Origin: Clostridiisalibacter paucivorans DSM 22131
Lineage (GTDB): Bacteria; Bacillota; Clostridia; Tissierellales; Clostridiisalibacteraceae
Assembly: GCF_000620125.1 (NCBI RefSeq)
Contig: NZ_JHVL01000027.1
Span: forward strand, 1-47,417
DNA length: 47,417 nucleotides
Reading direction: 5' to 3'
In this document: one piece after another, positions 1 to 7,351 of the stretch
Numbering within the stretch: the first letter of the stretch is position 1
Layout of the letters: the number at the start of each line of letters is the position of its first letter
Notes under the pieces: generated by a model
Databases searched by the model: none
The model's input: only the letters and a program-made list of their open reading frames with translations
Told to the model about the DNA's origin: nothing
Made by a program: the position numbers and the translations under genes

Positions 1-35
1 CACCTTTCCTAGAAAATGGAGAACAATTAGTAAAA

Positions 36-266
36 GAGATATCCTAATCTTAGTCGCTAACTGCAACCTCGCACTATTAGCATTCATCTTTGAAAACTAA
101 CCTTGCTGTTGGTCTAATCAAAGAGATGCAGCATCTGTAGTATGCAGGTTATGACAACTAAGTCAGGAAGCATGCTTTTCTGGCAATAACCTTATGGTTT
201 TGCAAGGAGGACAAGAATTATCCTTTGCTAACTATTCTTAATCTTATTTTAGCACTAGGATATCTC
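36..266 (+). ncRNA. Structured non-coding RNA, possibly raiA-like
   Basis: No convincing reading frame. An 11-bp perfect stem (36-46 with 256-266) closes the element. Inside are a helix 80-83/126-129 continuing as 87-92/119-124, a hairpin 146-152/186-192 capped by 164-182, and a hairpin at 201-228. This multi-branched fold of about 230 nt is denser than the AT-rich spacers nearby. It does not match RNase P, tmRNA, SRP RNA or any riboswitch I know. The size and branching remind me of raiA RNA of Firmicutes, with 6S RNA as a weaker alternative because 6S is rod-like. The strand is assumed from the downstream gene. The family name is a guess; the fold itself is seen. Confidence 0.5.
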
Positions 267-300
267 AATTAAAAATTGTAATAAAAATAAATAAAAAAAA

Positions 301-337
301 TATGCTTAGAACACTTATAAAAGTGTTTCTAAACATA
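301..337 (+). promoter_or_regulatory. Inverted repeat just upstream of korC-like gene
   Basis: A near-perfect hairpin with one mismatch, one bulge and an ATAA loop ends 7 nt before the GAGGAG ribosome site of the next gene. No T-run follows, so it is not a standard terminator. It could be an operator (for example for the adjacent RpiR-type regulator) or an mRNA 5' stabilising stem. Confidence 0.4.
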
Positions 338-356
338 TTATACGAGGAGAGATCTT

Positions 357-917
357 ATGAGGATTCATAAAGAAATAATGTTAAGTGGGTCTGGCGGTCA
401 AGGACTCATATTGGCTGGTATAATATTGGCTGAAGCGGCTATTTCAGATGGATTAAACTGTGTCCAAACTCAATCCTACGGTCCTGAAGCAAGGGGAGGT
501 TCTAGTAAGGCTGAGGTTATAATAAGCGACAATATTATTAATTATCCAAATATAATGCAATGTGATATATTATTGTCTTTAACAGAAGATGCTTGTAAAA
601 AATATATCTGTTCATTAAAGCCAGGAGGTACTCTAATTTTAGATAGTAAAATTAATTTACCTGAAAGAAGAGATATAGATATTTGGCATGTGCCTATATT
701 GGATACCGCATTATTAGATCTGAAAAATCCTGTTGTTTCAAATATAGTTGCATTGGGCACATTAAGTGGTATAATAAATATAGTATCCGAGTATTCTATA
801 ATAACTTCTATTTTAAATAGAGTGCCATATGAGTTAAGAGATCTAAATAAAAAGGCTTTTTATAAAGGTTTAAAATTACAAGAACAGGGTGAAAAGTATT
901 TATATGAAAGAAAATGA
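357..917 (+). CDS. 2-oxoacid:ferredoxin oxidoreductase gamma subunit (KorC/PorC family)
   Basis: 186 residues, the usual length of the stand-alone gamma subunit of 2-oxoglutarate or other 2-oxoacid:ferredoxin oxidoreductases, which use CoA and ferredoxin in the cytoplasm. GSGGQG (11-16) and the QSYGPEARGG segment are family hallmarks. The ATG follows GAGGAG. Normally the gene ends a korDABC/porDABC operon, but here about 340 bases of non-coding DNA lie upstream, so alpha and beta partners are not adjacent. Its end overlaps the following regulator gene, suggesting co-transcription. The substrate cannot be told from sequence. Confidence 0.85.
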   Translation: MRIHKEIMLSGSGGQGLILAGIILAEAAISDGLNCVQTQSYGPEARGGSSKAEVIISDNIINYPNIMQCDILLSLTEDACKKYICSLKPGGTLILDSKINLPERRDIDIWHVPILDTALLDLKNPVVSNIVALGTLSGIINIVSEYSIITSILNRVPYELRDLNKKAFYKGLKLQEQGEKYLYERK

Positions 918-1791
918 AAAAGATTTAATGCGACTAATTCAACTTAATTTTACTAGACTAAGTAAAGGACAAAAACTTATTGCAGAGTACATAACATCTC
1001 ATTATGACAAAGCTGCATTTATGACAGCTTCAAAATTAGGGGAAAAGGTAGGAGTAAGTGAATCTACCGTTGTAAGATTTGCTAATGCTTTAGGATTCTC
1101 TGGATATCCTAGTTTGCAAAAGGCATTACAAGAACTTATTAAAAATAAGCTTACTACAGTTCAACGATTAAGTCTTTCTGATGAGTTATCAGAAAAAGGT
1201 GCTTTTATTGAAAATATATTGAAAGCTGATATAGAAAACATAAAATCCACCCTTGAGGACATAGATGTAGAGGTATTTAATCAAGTGGTAAATATGATTT
1301 GCGATGCTAAAAGAATATATATACTTGGTCTTAGAAGCTCCACTGCGTTAGCTGGATATTTAGGATTCTACTTGAGTTTGATGTTAGAAAATGTTAAAGT
1401 TGTAAGTTTCGGTATGAGTGACATATTTGAGCAATTACTGAGAGTTACTAACGATGATTTAGTTATAGGTATAAGTTATCCTAGGTATTCAAGAAAAACA
1501 TTGGAAGCTCTAAAATATGTGAAAGACAATAATTGTAAGATTGTAGGTATCTCTGATAGTATGATGTCTCCTGTATCTAATATGGCTGATTATACATTAA
1601 TAGCTAAAAGCAATATGGTTTCTTTTGTAGACTCCTTAGTTGGTCCAATGAGTCTTATAAATGCAATTATAATTTCCATAGGGGTTAGAAAAAAAGGAGA
1701 ACTCAAAGACTATTTTACTAAATTAGAAAAGGTATGGAATGATTACAATATTTATGGTAATAGAGATAAATCGGATATGTTTGGGTTATAA
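904..1791 (+). CDS. MurR/RpiR family transcriptional regulator
   Basis: About 295 residues from ATG 904. An N-terminal RpiR-type helix-turn-helix (LGEKVGVSESTVVRFANALGF) is followed by a SIS sugar-phosphate-binding domain over the C-terminal two thirds, with the ILGLRSSTALAGYLG phosphosugar-loop region. Such proteins sense phosphosugars and repress or activate catabolic genes. GTG 889 and ATG 928 are alternative starts; none has a strong ribosome site. The start overlaps the end of the oxidoreductase gamma gene, so both probably share an mRNA. A strong hairpin follows the gene. The effector and targets are unknown; the 301-337 inverted repeat is a candidate operator. Confidence 0.85.
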   Translation: MKENEKDLMRLIQLNFTRLSKGQKLIAEYITSHYDKAAFMTASKLGEKVGVSESTVVRFANALGFSGYPSLQKALQELIKNKLTTVQRLSLSDELSEKGAFIENILKADIENIKSTLEDIDVEVFNQVVNMICDAKRIYILGLRSSTALAGYLGFYLSLMLENVKVVSFGMSDIFEQLLRVTNDDLVIGISYPRYSRKTLEALKYVKDNNCKIVGISDSMMSPVSNMADYTLIAKSNMVSFVDSLVGPMSLINAIIISIGVRKKGELKDYFTKLEKVWNDYNIYGNRDKSDMFGL

Positions 1792-1794
1792 TAA

Positions 1795-1844
1795 TATATA
1801 TTAAAATCCTCGGGCCTTAAATTGTCCGAGGATTTTAATATATA
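1795..1844 (+). terminator. Strong hairpin, probable terminator/attenuator
   Basis: A 19-bp perfect stem (1795-1813 with 1826-1844) with a 12-nt loop lies between the RpiR gene and the phosphatase gene. The 3' arm contains TTTT but the sequence after it is TATATCTAAGGAGG, the next ribosome site, so termination and 5' structure for the next gene are both possible. Confidence 0.6.
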
Positions 1845-1861
1845 TATCTAAGGAGGGGATT

Positions 1862-2491
1862 ATGACTAAATTATTTTTAGTGAGACATGGAGAATCAACT
1901 TGGAATTTAGAAGGTAAAGTGCAGGGTCAACATGATACTCATTTAACTAAAAAAGGAATATCTCAAGCTACAGCATTAGGTAACAGATTAAGATCTGAAA
2001 ATATACATATAAATTCTATTTATTCTAGTGATTTAAAAAGAGCTTTTGAAACAGCTAAAACAATACATAGTTGTCTAAATAATGTTACAACTTTTAAAAA
2101 AAATATAGCATTGAGAGAAAGACATTTTGGTTTATGGCAAGGGCTGAATATAGATGATATTAAAAGCAAGTATAAAAAAGATTATGATATATGGAAAAAA
2201 ACACCCCATCAGCTTATAATAGAAAATGGAGAATCTTTACAAGATGTACAAAAAAGAGTTATGAAATTTATAGATAGATTAATACACGAAACAAAAGATG
2301 CCAATATATTGATAGTTTCACATACTGTCGTTTTAAAACTTATTATTCTAGGATTATTAAAGCTACATATTAAAAATTATTCTAGTCTTAAATTAAGTAA
2401 TACAAGTTTAAGTATAATAGAAATACCTGTTGGAAAACGGCCTTTTATAAGGGTTTTAAATGATACATGCCACCTTAAAGGTTTAAAATAA
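1862..2491 (+). CDS. Histidine phosphatase family protein (phosphoglycerate mutase-like)
   Basis: 209 residues. The phosphohistidine loop VRHGES (7-12; H9), R60, E86 and H154 (VSHT) give a complete catalytic set of the branch-2,3-bisphosphoglycerate-mutase/phosphatase superfamily. The short length suits a GpmB/CobC/PhoE-like broad-specificity phosphatase rather than a glycolytic mutase. The ribosome site AGGAGGGG precedes the ATG closely. It stands between two strong hairpins and looks like its own unit. Substrate is unknown; a cobalamin role (CobC) has no support from neighbours. Confidence 0.85.
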   Translation: MTKLFLVRHGESTWNLEGKVQGQHDTHLTKKGISQATALGNRLRSENIHINSIYSSDLKRAFETAKTIHSCLNNVTTFKKNIALRERHFGLWQGLNIDDIKSKYKKDYDIWKKTPHQLIIENGESLQDVQKRVMKFIDRLIHETKDANILIVSHTVVLKLIILGLLKLHIKNYSSLKLSNTSLSIIEIPVGKRPFIRVLNDTCHLKGLK

Positions 2492-2514
2492 AGTTTTATT
2501 TTACTCATAAATAG

Positions 2515-2556
2515 CCAATAATAAATAAGTAAAGATTATTACTTATTTATTATTGG
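2515..2556 (+). promoter_or_regulatory. 18-bp hairpin overlapping the ribosome site of the next gene
   Basis: A perfect 18-bp stem (2515-2532 with 2539-2556) has loop AGATTA. Its last two G residues are the first two of the GGAGGA ribosome site (2555-2560) that serves ATG 2566. There is no T-run after it. It may terminate weakly or gate translation by hiding the ribosome site, as RNA thermometers do; that is inference. Confidence 0.5.
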
Positions 2557-2565
2557 AGGAACTTT

Positions 2566-3012
2566 ATGAAAAAAAATCATAAATATGATAAAATAGAAAA
2601 ATCATTACTGAATTCAACTATAATATTTTTTTTAATTCTAATTTTCTTTCAAAGTATATTATTGAATGACAAAATTAGTATGTTTTTAAATAGAGAAACT
2701 ATCAATCATAGTCTTTTTAATTCATCTTTACATAACCAATTAGGAAATTTGACATTAAAAATAAATAATGATCAATATAAAAATATAGAAGTTTTTATAA
2801 ATGGAGACATGAAATTTAATTTTAAAAACAAATCTAAAATTAAATTTGAAGTCTATGACAATGATTTGATAGAAATTAATGGTAGCATGTATGAAGAAAA
2901 AGTAAATATATATTTAGTAAATATTTCTGATAATATTAAAACTCAATATTTAAAAACACATATTGCTACAAATGGAAATATAAAACCATTGGGCCAGATA
3001 AGATTGAAATAA
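2566..3012 (+). CDS. Unknown membrane-anchored protein
   Basis: 148 residues; I do not recognise the family. A charged N-terminus of about 16 residues is followed by one hydrophobic segment (about 17-33, rich in I/F/L) and then an outward-facing, Asn/Lys-rich domain of beta-strand character (NLTLKINND, IEVFINGDMKF, INGSMYEEKVNIYLVNIS). This suggests an uncleaved signal anchor with a small extracytoplasmic beta domain. It has its own ribosome site, part of which lies in the hairpin at 2515-2556. It sits just before cmk but a promoter separates them. A role in envelope or sporulation is possible but unsupported. Confidence 0.65.
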   Translation: MKKNHKYDKIEKSLLNSTIIFFLILIFFQSILLNDKISMFLNRETINHSLFNSSLHNQLGNLTLKINNDQYKNIEVFINGDMKFNFKNKSKIKFEVYDNDLIEINGSMYEEKVNIYLVNISDNIKTQYLKTHIATNGNIKPLGQIRLK

Positions 3013-3037
3013 ATTATTTTATTATTTATTATGAAAC

Positions 3038-3066
3038 TTGAGAAGGTATAAATATTGGTATATAAT
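3038..3066 (+). promoter_or_regulatory. Sigma-A-type promoter of the cmk operon
   Basis: TTGAGA (3038-3043), a 17-base spacer and TATAAT (3061-3066) form a near-consensus promoter. Transcription would begin about 3073, leaving a leader of some 85 bases before cmk. Confidence 0.7.
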
Positions 3067-3113
3067 ATTTTTGTATCCGTTAGAGACATTATAATCAAGG
3101 TTTCAGCTTTTAA

Positions 3114-3138
3114 ACCACCTTTGAAGGTGGTACATTTT
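3114..3138 (+). terminator. Small leader hairpin with T-rich tail
   Basis: ACCACCT (3114-3120), loop TTGA, AGGTGGT (3125-3131), then ACATTTTT. It lies in the leader between the promoter and cmk, so it could be an attenuator. The stem is only 7 bp and the T-run is offset by three bases. Confidence 0.4.
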
Positions 3139-3157
3139 TGTTTAGGGAGGATTGATT

Positions 3158-3814
3158 GTGAATAATATTGTTATCGCTATAGATGGTCCAGCAGGATCAG
3201 GTAAAAGCACTATTGCAAAATTATTAGCTAAAAAACTCAATATAGAGTACATAGATACTGGTGCAATGTATAGAGCAATTACTCTTAAATTTTTAAGCAA
3301 CAATATTGACTTAAGTGATAAAGAAAAAGTACTACAAATACTAGAGAATACAAAAATTGATTTTAAGGACAAACATATATTTCTTGACGATAAGATAGTA
3401 GATAATGAGATAAGAAAAAATTATATTAGTAAGAATGTTTCAGCTATAGCAAAAATAAAAGAGGTAAGATTAAAGCTTGTTAAAATCCAAAGATTCATTG
3501 CTATTAATAAAAGTATTGTCATGGATGGAAGAGATGTAGGCAGTTATGTATTGCCAAATGCTAATTACAAATTTTATATAACTGCATCTCCTGAAGAACG
3601 TGGCTTAAGAAGATATAAAGAATTAAAAGAAAAGAAAGAAAATGTCATTTTAAATAAAATAATAGAGGAAATAAAAAATAGAGATAGAATAGATAGTACA
3701 AGGGCATTTTCACCCTTAATTAAATCTGATGATGCAATTATAATTGATACTACTAATAAGTCTATAGAAATAGTATTAAAAGAAGTCATAGACCACATAA
3801 AAGAGGTGAAGTAG
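3158..3814 (+). CDS. cmk: Cytidylate kinase
   Basis: Phosphorylates CMP/dCMP with ATP in pyrimidine salvage and mRNA-turnover recycling. GPAGSGKS (10-17) is the P-loop, DTGAMYRA the CMP-binding segment, and MDGRDVG plus the DRIDSTR region complete the family pattern; 218 residues is typical. I chose GTG 3158 because GGGAGG (3145-3150) sits 7 bases before it; TTG 3152 would be only one base away. The gene is followed after three bases by plsC and then ispH/rpsA, the cmk-plsC-ispH-rpsA order known in Clostridia. Confidence 0.95.
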   Translation: MNNIVIAIDGPAGSGKSTIAKLLAKKLNIEYIDTGAMYRAITLKFLSNNIDLSDKEKVLQILENTKIDFKDKHIFLDDKIVDNEIRKNYISKNVSAIAKIKEVRLKLVKIQRFIAINKSIVMDGRDVGSYVLPNANYKFYITASPEERGLRRYKELKEKKENVILNKIIEEIKNRDRIDSTRAFSPLIKSDDAIIIDTTNKSIEIVLKEVIDHIKEVK

Positions 3815-3817
3815 TTT

Positions 3818-4399
3818 ATGCGATTTTATAATTTAGCTAGATTTTTAGCTAAAGTGGTACTAAAAATATTATATAAAGTTGAGATACATGGTTTAGAAAA
3901 CATACCTAATAAAGGAAAAATTGTAATATGTTCAAATCATAGTAGTTTGTGGGATCCAGTTATAGTAGCAACATCAATATCAAGGCAAGTTTCTTTTATG
4001 GCTAAAAAGGAATTGTTTAATAATAAGATTCTCAAATCAATAATTTTGAAATTAGGTGCGTTCCCTGTAAACAGGAAAGGTGCTGATTTAAATGCTATAA
4101 AAACATCTTTGCGGATATTAAAAAAAGGAGGAGCATTAGGGATTTTTCCTGAAGGTACCAGAAATATAGAAGGTAAAAGAATAGATGCAAAACCTGGAAC
4201 TGCTATGATTGGTATAAAATCGAGGACTCCAATAATACCAATGAGAATCATAACTAATTATAAATTTTTTAATACTATAAAAGTTTTCATTGGAAAACCA
4301 ATATATTTGGAAAGATATTTTGGCCAAAAATTATCTATGGATAAATATTCTGAAATTAGTAATGAGATTATGAATAATATATATGGATTAGGTGATTAA
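3818..4399 (+). CDS. plsC: 1-acyl-sn-glycerol-3-phosphate acyltransferase
   Basis: Adds the second acyl chain to lysophosphatidic acid to make phosphatidic acid at the membrane. It has the catalytic NHSSLWD motif (NHx4D; H41, D46) and the acceptor-binding FPEGTR (110-115). It is 193 residues, normal for a short Firmicute PlsC. The ATG follows GAGGTG three codons after cmk's stop, and the end abuts the IspH gene, so it is the middle of an operon. Confidence 0.93.
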   Translation: MRFYNLARFLAKVVLKILYKVEIHGLENIPNKGKIVICSNHSSLWDPVIVATSISRQVSFMAKKELFNNKILKSIILKLGAFPVNRKGADLNAIKTSLRILKKGGALGIFPEGTRNIEGKRIDAKPGTAMIGIKSRTPIIPMRIITNYKFFNTIKVFIGKPIYLERYFGQKLSMDKYSEISNEIMNNIYGLGD

Positions 4400-4400
4400 T

Positions 4401-6356
4401 ATGAAAATTATTTTAGCTGAAAACTCTGGATTCTGTTTTGGTGTAAAAAAAGCTATAGATACCGCTATGGAATCATTAAAGAAAAATGATAATGCCTATT
4501 CATTAGGTGCTTTAATCCATAATAAACAGGTTATTAAAAAGCTTAATGATATGGGTCTTAGTGTTATTGAAGATTTGTCTAATATTAAACAAGGTAAACT
4601 CATAATTAGGTCTCATGGTGTACCTCTAAGTTTGTACTCAAAGGTTAAAAATAAAGATATAGATATAATAGATTCTACTTGTCCCTTTGTTAGAAAAATA
4701 CAAAACAAAGTAAATAAATACAGTAAAGAAAATTATAAAATTGTTATAATAGGGAATCCTATTCATCCAGAAGTTATTGGAATCAATGGTTGGTGTAACA
4801 ATGAAGCTTATATAGTTAATTCTCAAGAAGATATTGAACATATAAAAAAATGTGATAAAATATGTATTGTAGCACAAACTACTATGACTCAGGAAAAATT
4901 TGAGAACTTATCTTATTTAATATCACAGAAAGCAAATGAGTCTAAAGTGTTTAATACTATTTGTAGTGCTACTAGACTAAGACAAGAGTCTTGTTTTGAA
5001 GTATCAAAAATGGTAGATGCAATGATTGTAATTGGAGGATATCATAGCTCCAATACACAAAAACTTGCTGAGATAAGTAGAAGAAATTGTTCTAATACAT
5101 ATCATATTGAGACGATTGATGATCTACCATTACAAAAAATTAAAAAATACAAAACAATAGGAATAACAGCAGGTGCATCTACGCCTGACTGGATTATTAA
5201 GGAGGTTGTAAACACATTGAGTAATATTGATAATGATATGGACAAAATGATGAAAGAAATTGAAGAATCTATGGTTCAATTAAAAAGGGGAGAAATAGTA
5301 AAAGGTACTGTTATATCGGTTAATAGCAATGAAGTTATGGTCAATATTGGTTATAAATCAGATGGTATTATTGAAAAAAGCGAGCTTTCTAACGATCCTT
5401 TTATAAATCCAGAGGATATGTTTAAACCTGGAGATGAAATAGATGTATATGTTGTAAAAGTCGATGATGGAGAAGGTAATGTATTACTTTCTAAAAAAAG
5501 AGTAGATAATATAAAAGGTTGGGAAGAGTTAGAAGATATTTATAAAAATGGTGAAAAAATAAATGCTAAGATTGTAGAGATAGTTAAAGGTGGAGCAATA
5601 GCAGTAGTTAACAATCTAAGGGCATTTATTCCAGCATCTCATGTATCAGTAGAATTTGTAAAAGACCTAAATGAATTTTTAGGAAAAGATATGGTAGTGA
5701 AAATTATTGAAATAGACAAAGATAAAAAAAGAATAATAGTATCAAGAAAAGAAGTTGAAAAAGAAGAAATTAAAGTCAAAAGAGATAAATTGTGGGAATC
5801 ATTAGAAAAAGGACAAATAATAGATGGTGAAGTGAAAAGAATAACTAATTTTGGGGCATTTGTAGATATAGGTGGCATAGATGGCCTAGTCCATATTTCT
5901 GAATTGTCATGGGGCAGAGTTGATCATCCTTCTGAAATAGTTAGTGAAGGAGATGATGTCAAAGTAATAGTATTAGATTTTGATAAGTCAAAAGGAAGAA
6001 TATCTTTAGGCTTAAAACAAACAAAAGCTCATCCATGGGAAAATATAGATGAAAAATATAATATAGGCGATATAATAGAAGGTAAAGTTGTAAAATTAGT
6101 AGATTTTGGTGTTTTCGTTGAATTAGAACCAGGTCTTGATGGTTTAGTTCATATTTCTGAGATATCTCATAAACATATAGCTAAACCTTCAGATGTATTA
6201 GCTGTTGGAGATACAGTAAAAGTTAAGATCCTTGATATAAAGAAAGAAGAAAAAAGAGTAAGCTTAAGTATGAAGGAATTAGAAGATATGACACAATCAG
6301 ATGAGAATTATGAAAATGATAATAGTGATTTAACGATAGGTGATATAGTAGAATAA
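4401..6356 (+). CDS. ispH: IspH-ribosomal protein S1 fusion
   Basis: 651 residues in two parts. Residues 1 to about 285 are 4-hydroxy-3-methylbut-2-enyl diphosphate reductase, the last step of the MEP isoprenoid pathway, with the three [4Fe-4S] cysteines C12, C94 and C188 and conserved H40, H72 and H122. The rest holds four S1 RNA-binding repeats, beginning near GEIVKGTV, GEKINAKI, GQIIDGEV and GDIIEGKV; the last two carry the classic FGAFVDI/FGVFVEL and DGLVHISE motifs. This fusion is known from several Clostridia. ATG 4401 follows AGGTGAT, almost touching the plsC stop. A strong terminator follows. The S1 part probably serves as RpsA. Confidence 0.95.
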   Translation: MKIILAENSGFCFGVKKAIDTAMESLKKNDNAYSLGALIHNKQVIKKLNDMGLSVIEDLSNIKQGKLIIRSHGVPLSLYSKVKNKDIDIIDSTCPFVRKIQNKVNKYSKENYKIVIIGNPIHPEVIGINGWCNNEAYIVNSQEDIEHIKKCDKICIVAQTTMTQEKFENLSYLISQKANESKVFNTICSATRLRQESCFEVSKMVDAMIVIGGYHSSNTQKLAEISRRNCSNTYHIETIDDLPLQKIKKYKTIGITAGASTPDWIIKEVVNTLSNIDNDMDKMMKEIEESMVQLKRGEIVKGTVISVNSNEVMVNIGYKSDGIIEKSELSNDPFINPEDMFKPGDEIDVYVVKVDDGEGNVLLSKKRVDNIKGWEELEDIYKNGEKINAKIVEIVKGGAIAVVNNLRAFIPASHVSVEFVKDLNEFLGKDMVVKIIEIDKDKKRIIVSRKEVEKEEIKVKRDKLWESLEKGQIIDGEVKRITNFGAFVDIGGIDGLVHISELSWGRVDHPSEIVSEGDDVKVIVLDFDKSKGRISLGLKQTKAHPWENIDEKYNIGDIIEGKVVKLVDFGVFVELEPGLDGLVHISEISHKHIAKPSDVLAVGDTVKVKILDIKKEEKRVSLSMKELEDMTQSDENYENDNSDLTIGDIVE

Positions 6357-6357
6357 A

Positions 6358-6405
6358 TTTTATACAAAAAAGAAAGTTGAAAAAAACTTTCTTTTTTGTA
6401 TAAAA
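6358..6405. terminator. Terminator of the cmk-ispH operon
   Basis: A 21-bp stem, 6358-6378 with 6385-6405, has a six-base loop and an A-rich 5' arm with T-rich 3' arm. It starts two bases after the IspH-S1 stop codon. Confidence 0.85.
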
Positions 6406-6433
6406 AATTTGATAAATGTTCATACTATATAAT

Positions 6434-6502
6434 GACCTCACAAAATACATCAAGACCCCCTTTACATTCTCTGTGGCTTTTATTGCCACAGACTTTTTTT
6501 TT
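6434..6502 (+). ncRNA. Candidate small RNA with C-rich stretch and intrinsic terminator
   Basis: TATAAT (6428-6433) is followed by about 35 unstructured bases containing ACCCCCTTT (6455-6463), then a TCTGTGGC...GCCACAGA hairpin (6470-6477/6485-6492) and a run of nine T. No reading frame is seen. C-rich unpaired stretches are typical of Firmicute small RNAs that pair with ribosome sites; CCCCTTT is complementary to the AAAGGGG (6537-6543) before cheR. The -35 is poor (TTGATA with only a 13-base spacer), so the start is uncertain. The terminator part is solid. Confidence 0.45.
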
Positions 6503-6550
6503 ATGCTAAAATATACTTAAACATCAAAAAAATAATAAAGGGGATACAAA

Positions 6551-7321
6551 ATGGATAAATATGAAATTTTTAAAGATAAAGTGTATAAACTGACGGGGAT
6601 AAACTTGTCATTATACAAAGAAAAACAAATGAAAAGAAGGATAGGCTCATTAGTTTCAAGGAATAATTATAATGACTTTGACGATTATTTTATGGCTCTA
6701 AAGAGTAATAAGAAATTATTTGATGAATTTTTAAATTACCTAACTATAAATGTATCAGAGTTTTATAGAAACCCTAATCAATGGCATATATTAGAAAAAA
6801 ATATTTTACCAGAACTCTTGAAAAAAAACAAAAAAATAAATATTTGGAGCAGTGCTTGTTCCACTGGAGAAGAGCCATATTCACTGGTAATGCTACTAAG
6901 TAACTTTATGGACTTAAATAAAATAAAGATTCTCGCTACAGATATAGATAAAGGTGCTATAGAAAAAGCTCAAGTTGGAGTTTATAGTGAAAAAAGTCTT
7001 AAAAACCTTCCTGAAAAATTCAAAAAGAAATATTTTACTAAAATTAGCAATTCTTATAAAATAAATGAAGATATTAAAAAATGTGTGGATTTTAAAAGCA
7101 TTAACTTATTAAAAGATAAATATCCTAAGAACTATCATTTGATTCTCTGTAGAAATGTCATGATATACTTTACTGAAGAGGCGAAATCTGAAATGTATAA
7201 TAAATTTCATGATTCTCTTGCTGATGACGGTGTATTCTTTGTAGGTAGTACAGAGCAAATTATATTACCTAATAAATATAATCTACAACCTATAAAAACT
7301 TTTTTTTATAAGAAAATTTAA
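6551..7321 (+). CDS. cheR: CheR-type protein-glutamate methyltransferase
   Basis: 256 residues. A small helical N-terminal domain is followed by a Rossmann SAM-binding domain with WSSACSTGEEPY (99-110), LATDID and LCRNVMIYF, all CheR hallmarks. CheR methylates glutamates of chemoreceptors. No other chemotaxis gene is in the window and the gene has its own ribosome site (AAGGGGA), so this is an orphan; it may act in the main chemotaxis system encoded elsewhere or in another receptor-like pathway. Confidence 0.9.
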   Translation: MDKYEIFKDKVYKLTGINLSLYKEKQMKRRIGSLVSRNNYNDFDDYFMALKSNKKLFDEFLNYLTINVSEFYRNPNQWHILEKNILPELLKKNKKINIWSSACSTGEEPYSLVMLLSNFMDLNKIKILATDIDKGAIEKAQVGVYSEKSLKNLPEKFKKKYFTKISNSYKINEDIKKCVDFKSINLLKDKYPKNYHLILCRNVMIYFTEEAKSEMYNKFHDSLADDGVFFVGSTEQIILPNKYNLQPIKTFFYKKI

Positions 7322-7351
7322 TAAATCTTTGTATAGAAGGAGTGTATTATT

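Noticed and set aside
36-266. tmRNA, RNase P RNA, SRP RNA or a known riboswitch
   Set aside because: None of the conserved cores (for example GAGGAAAGUC of RNase P or the GGAAGGAAGCAG loop of SRP RNA) is present.
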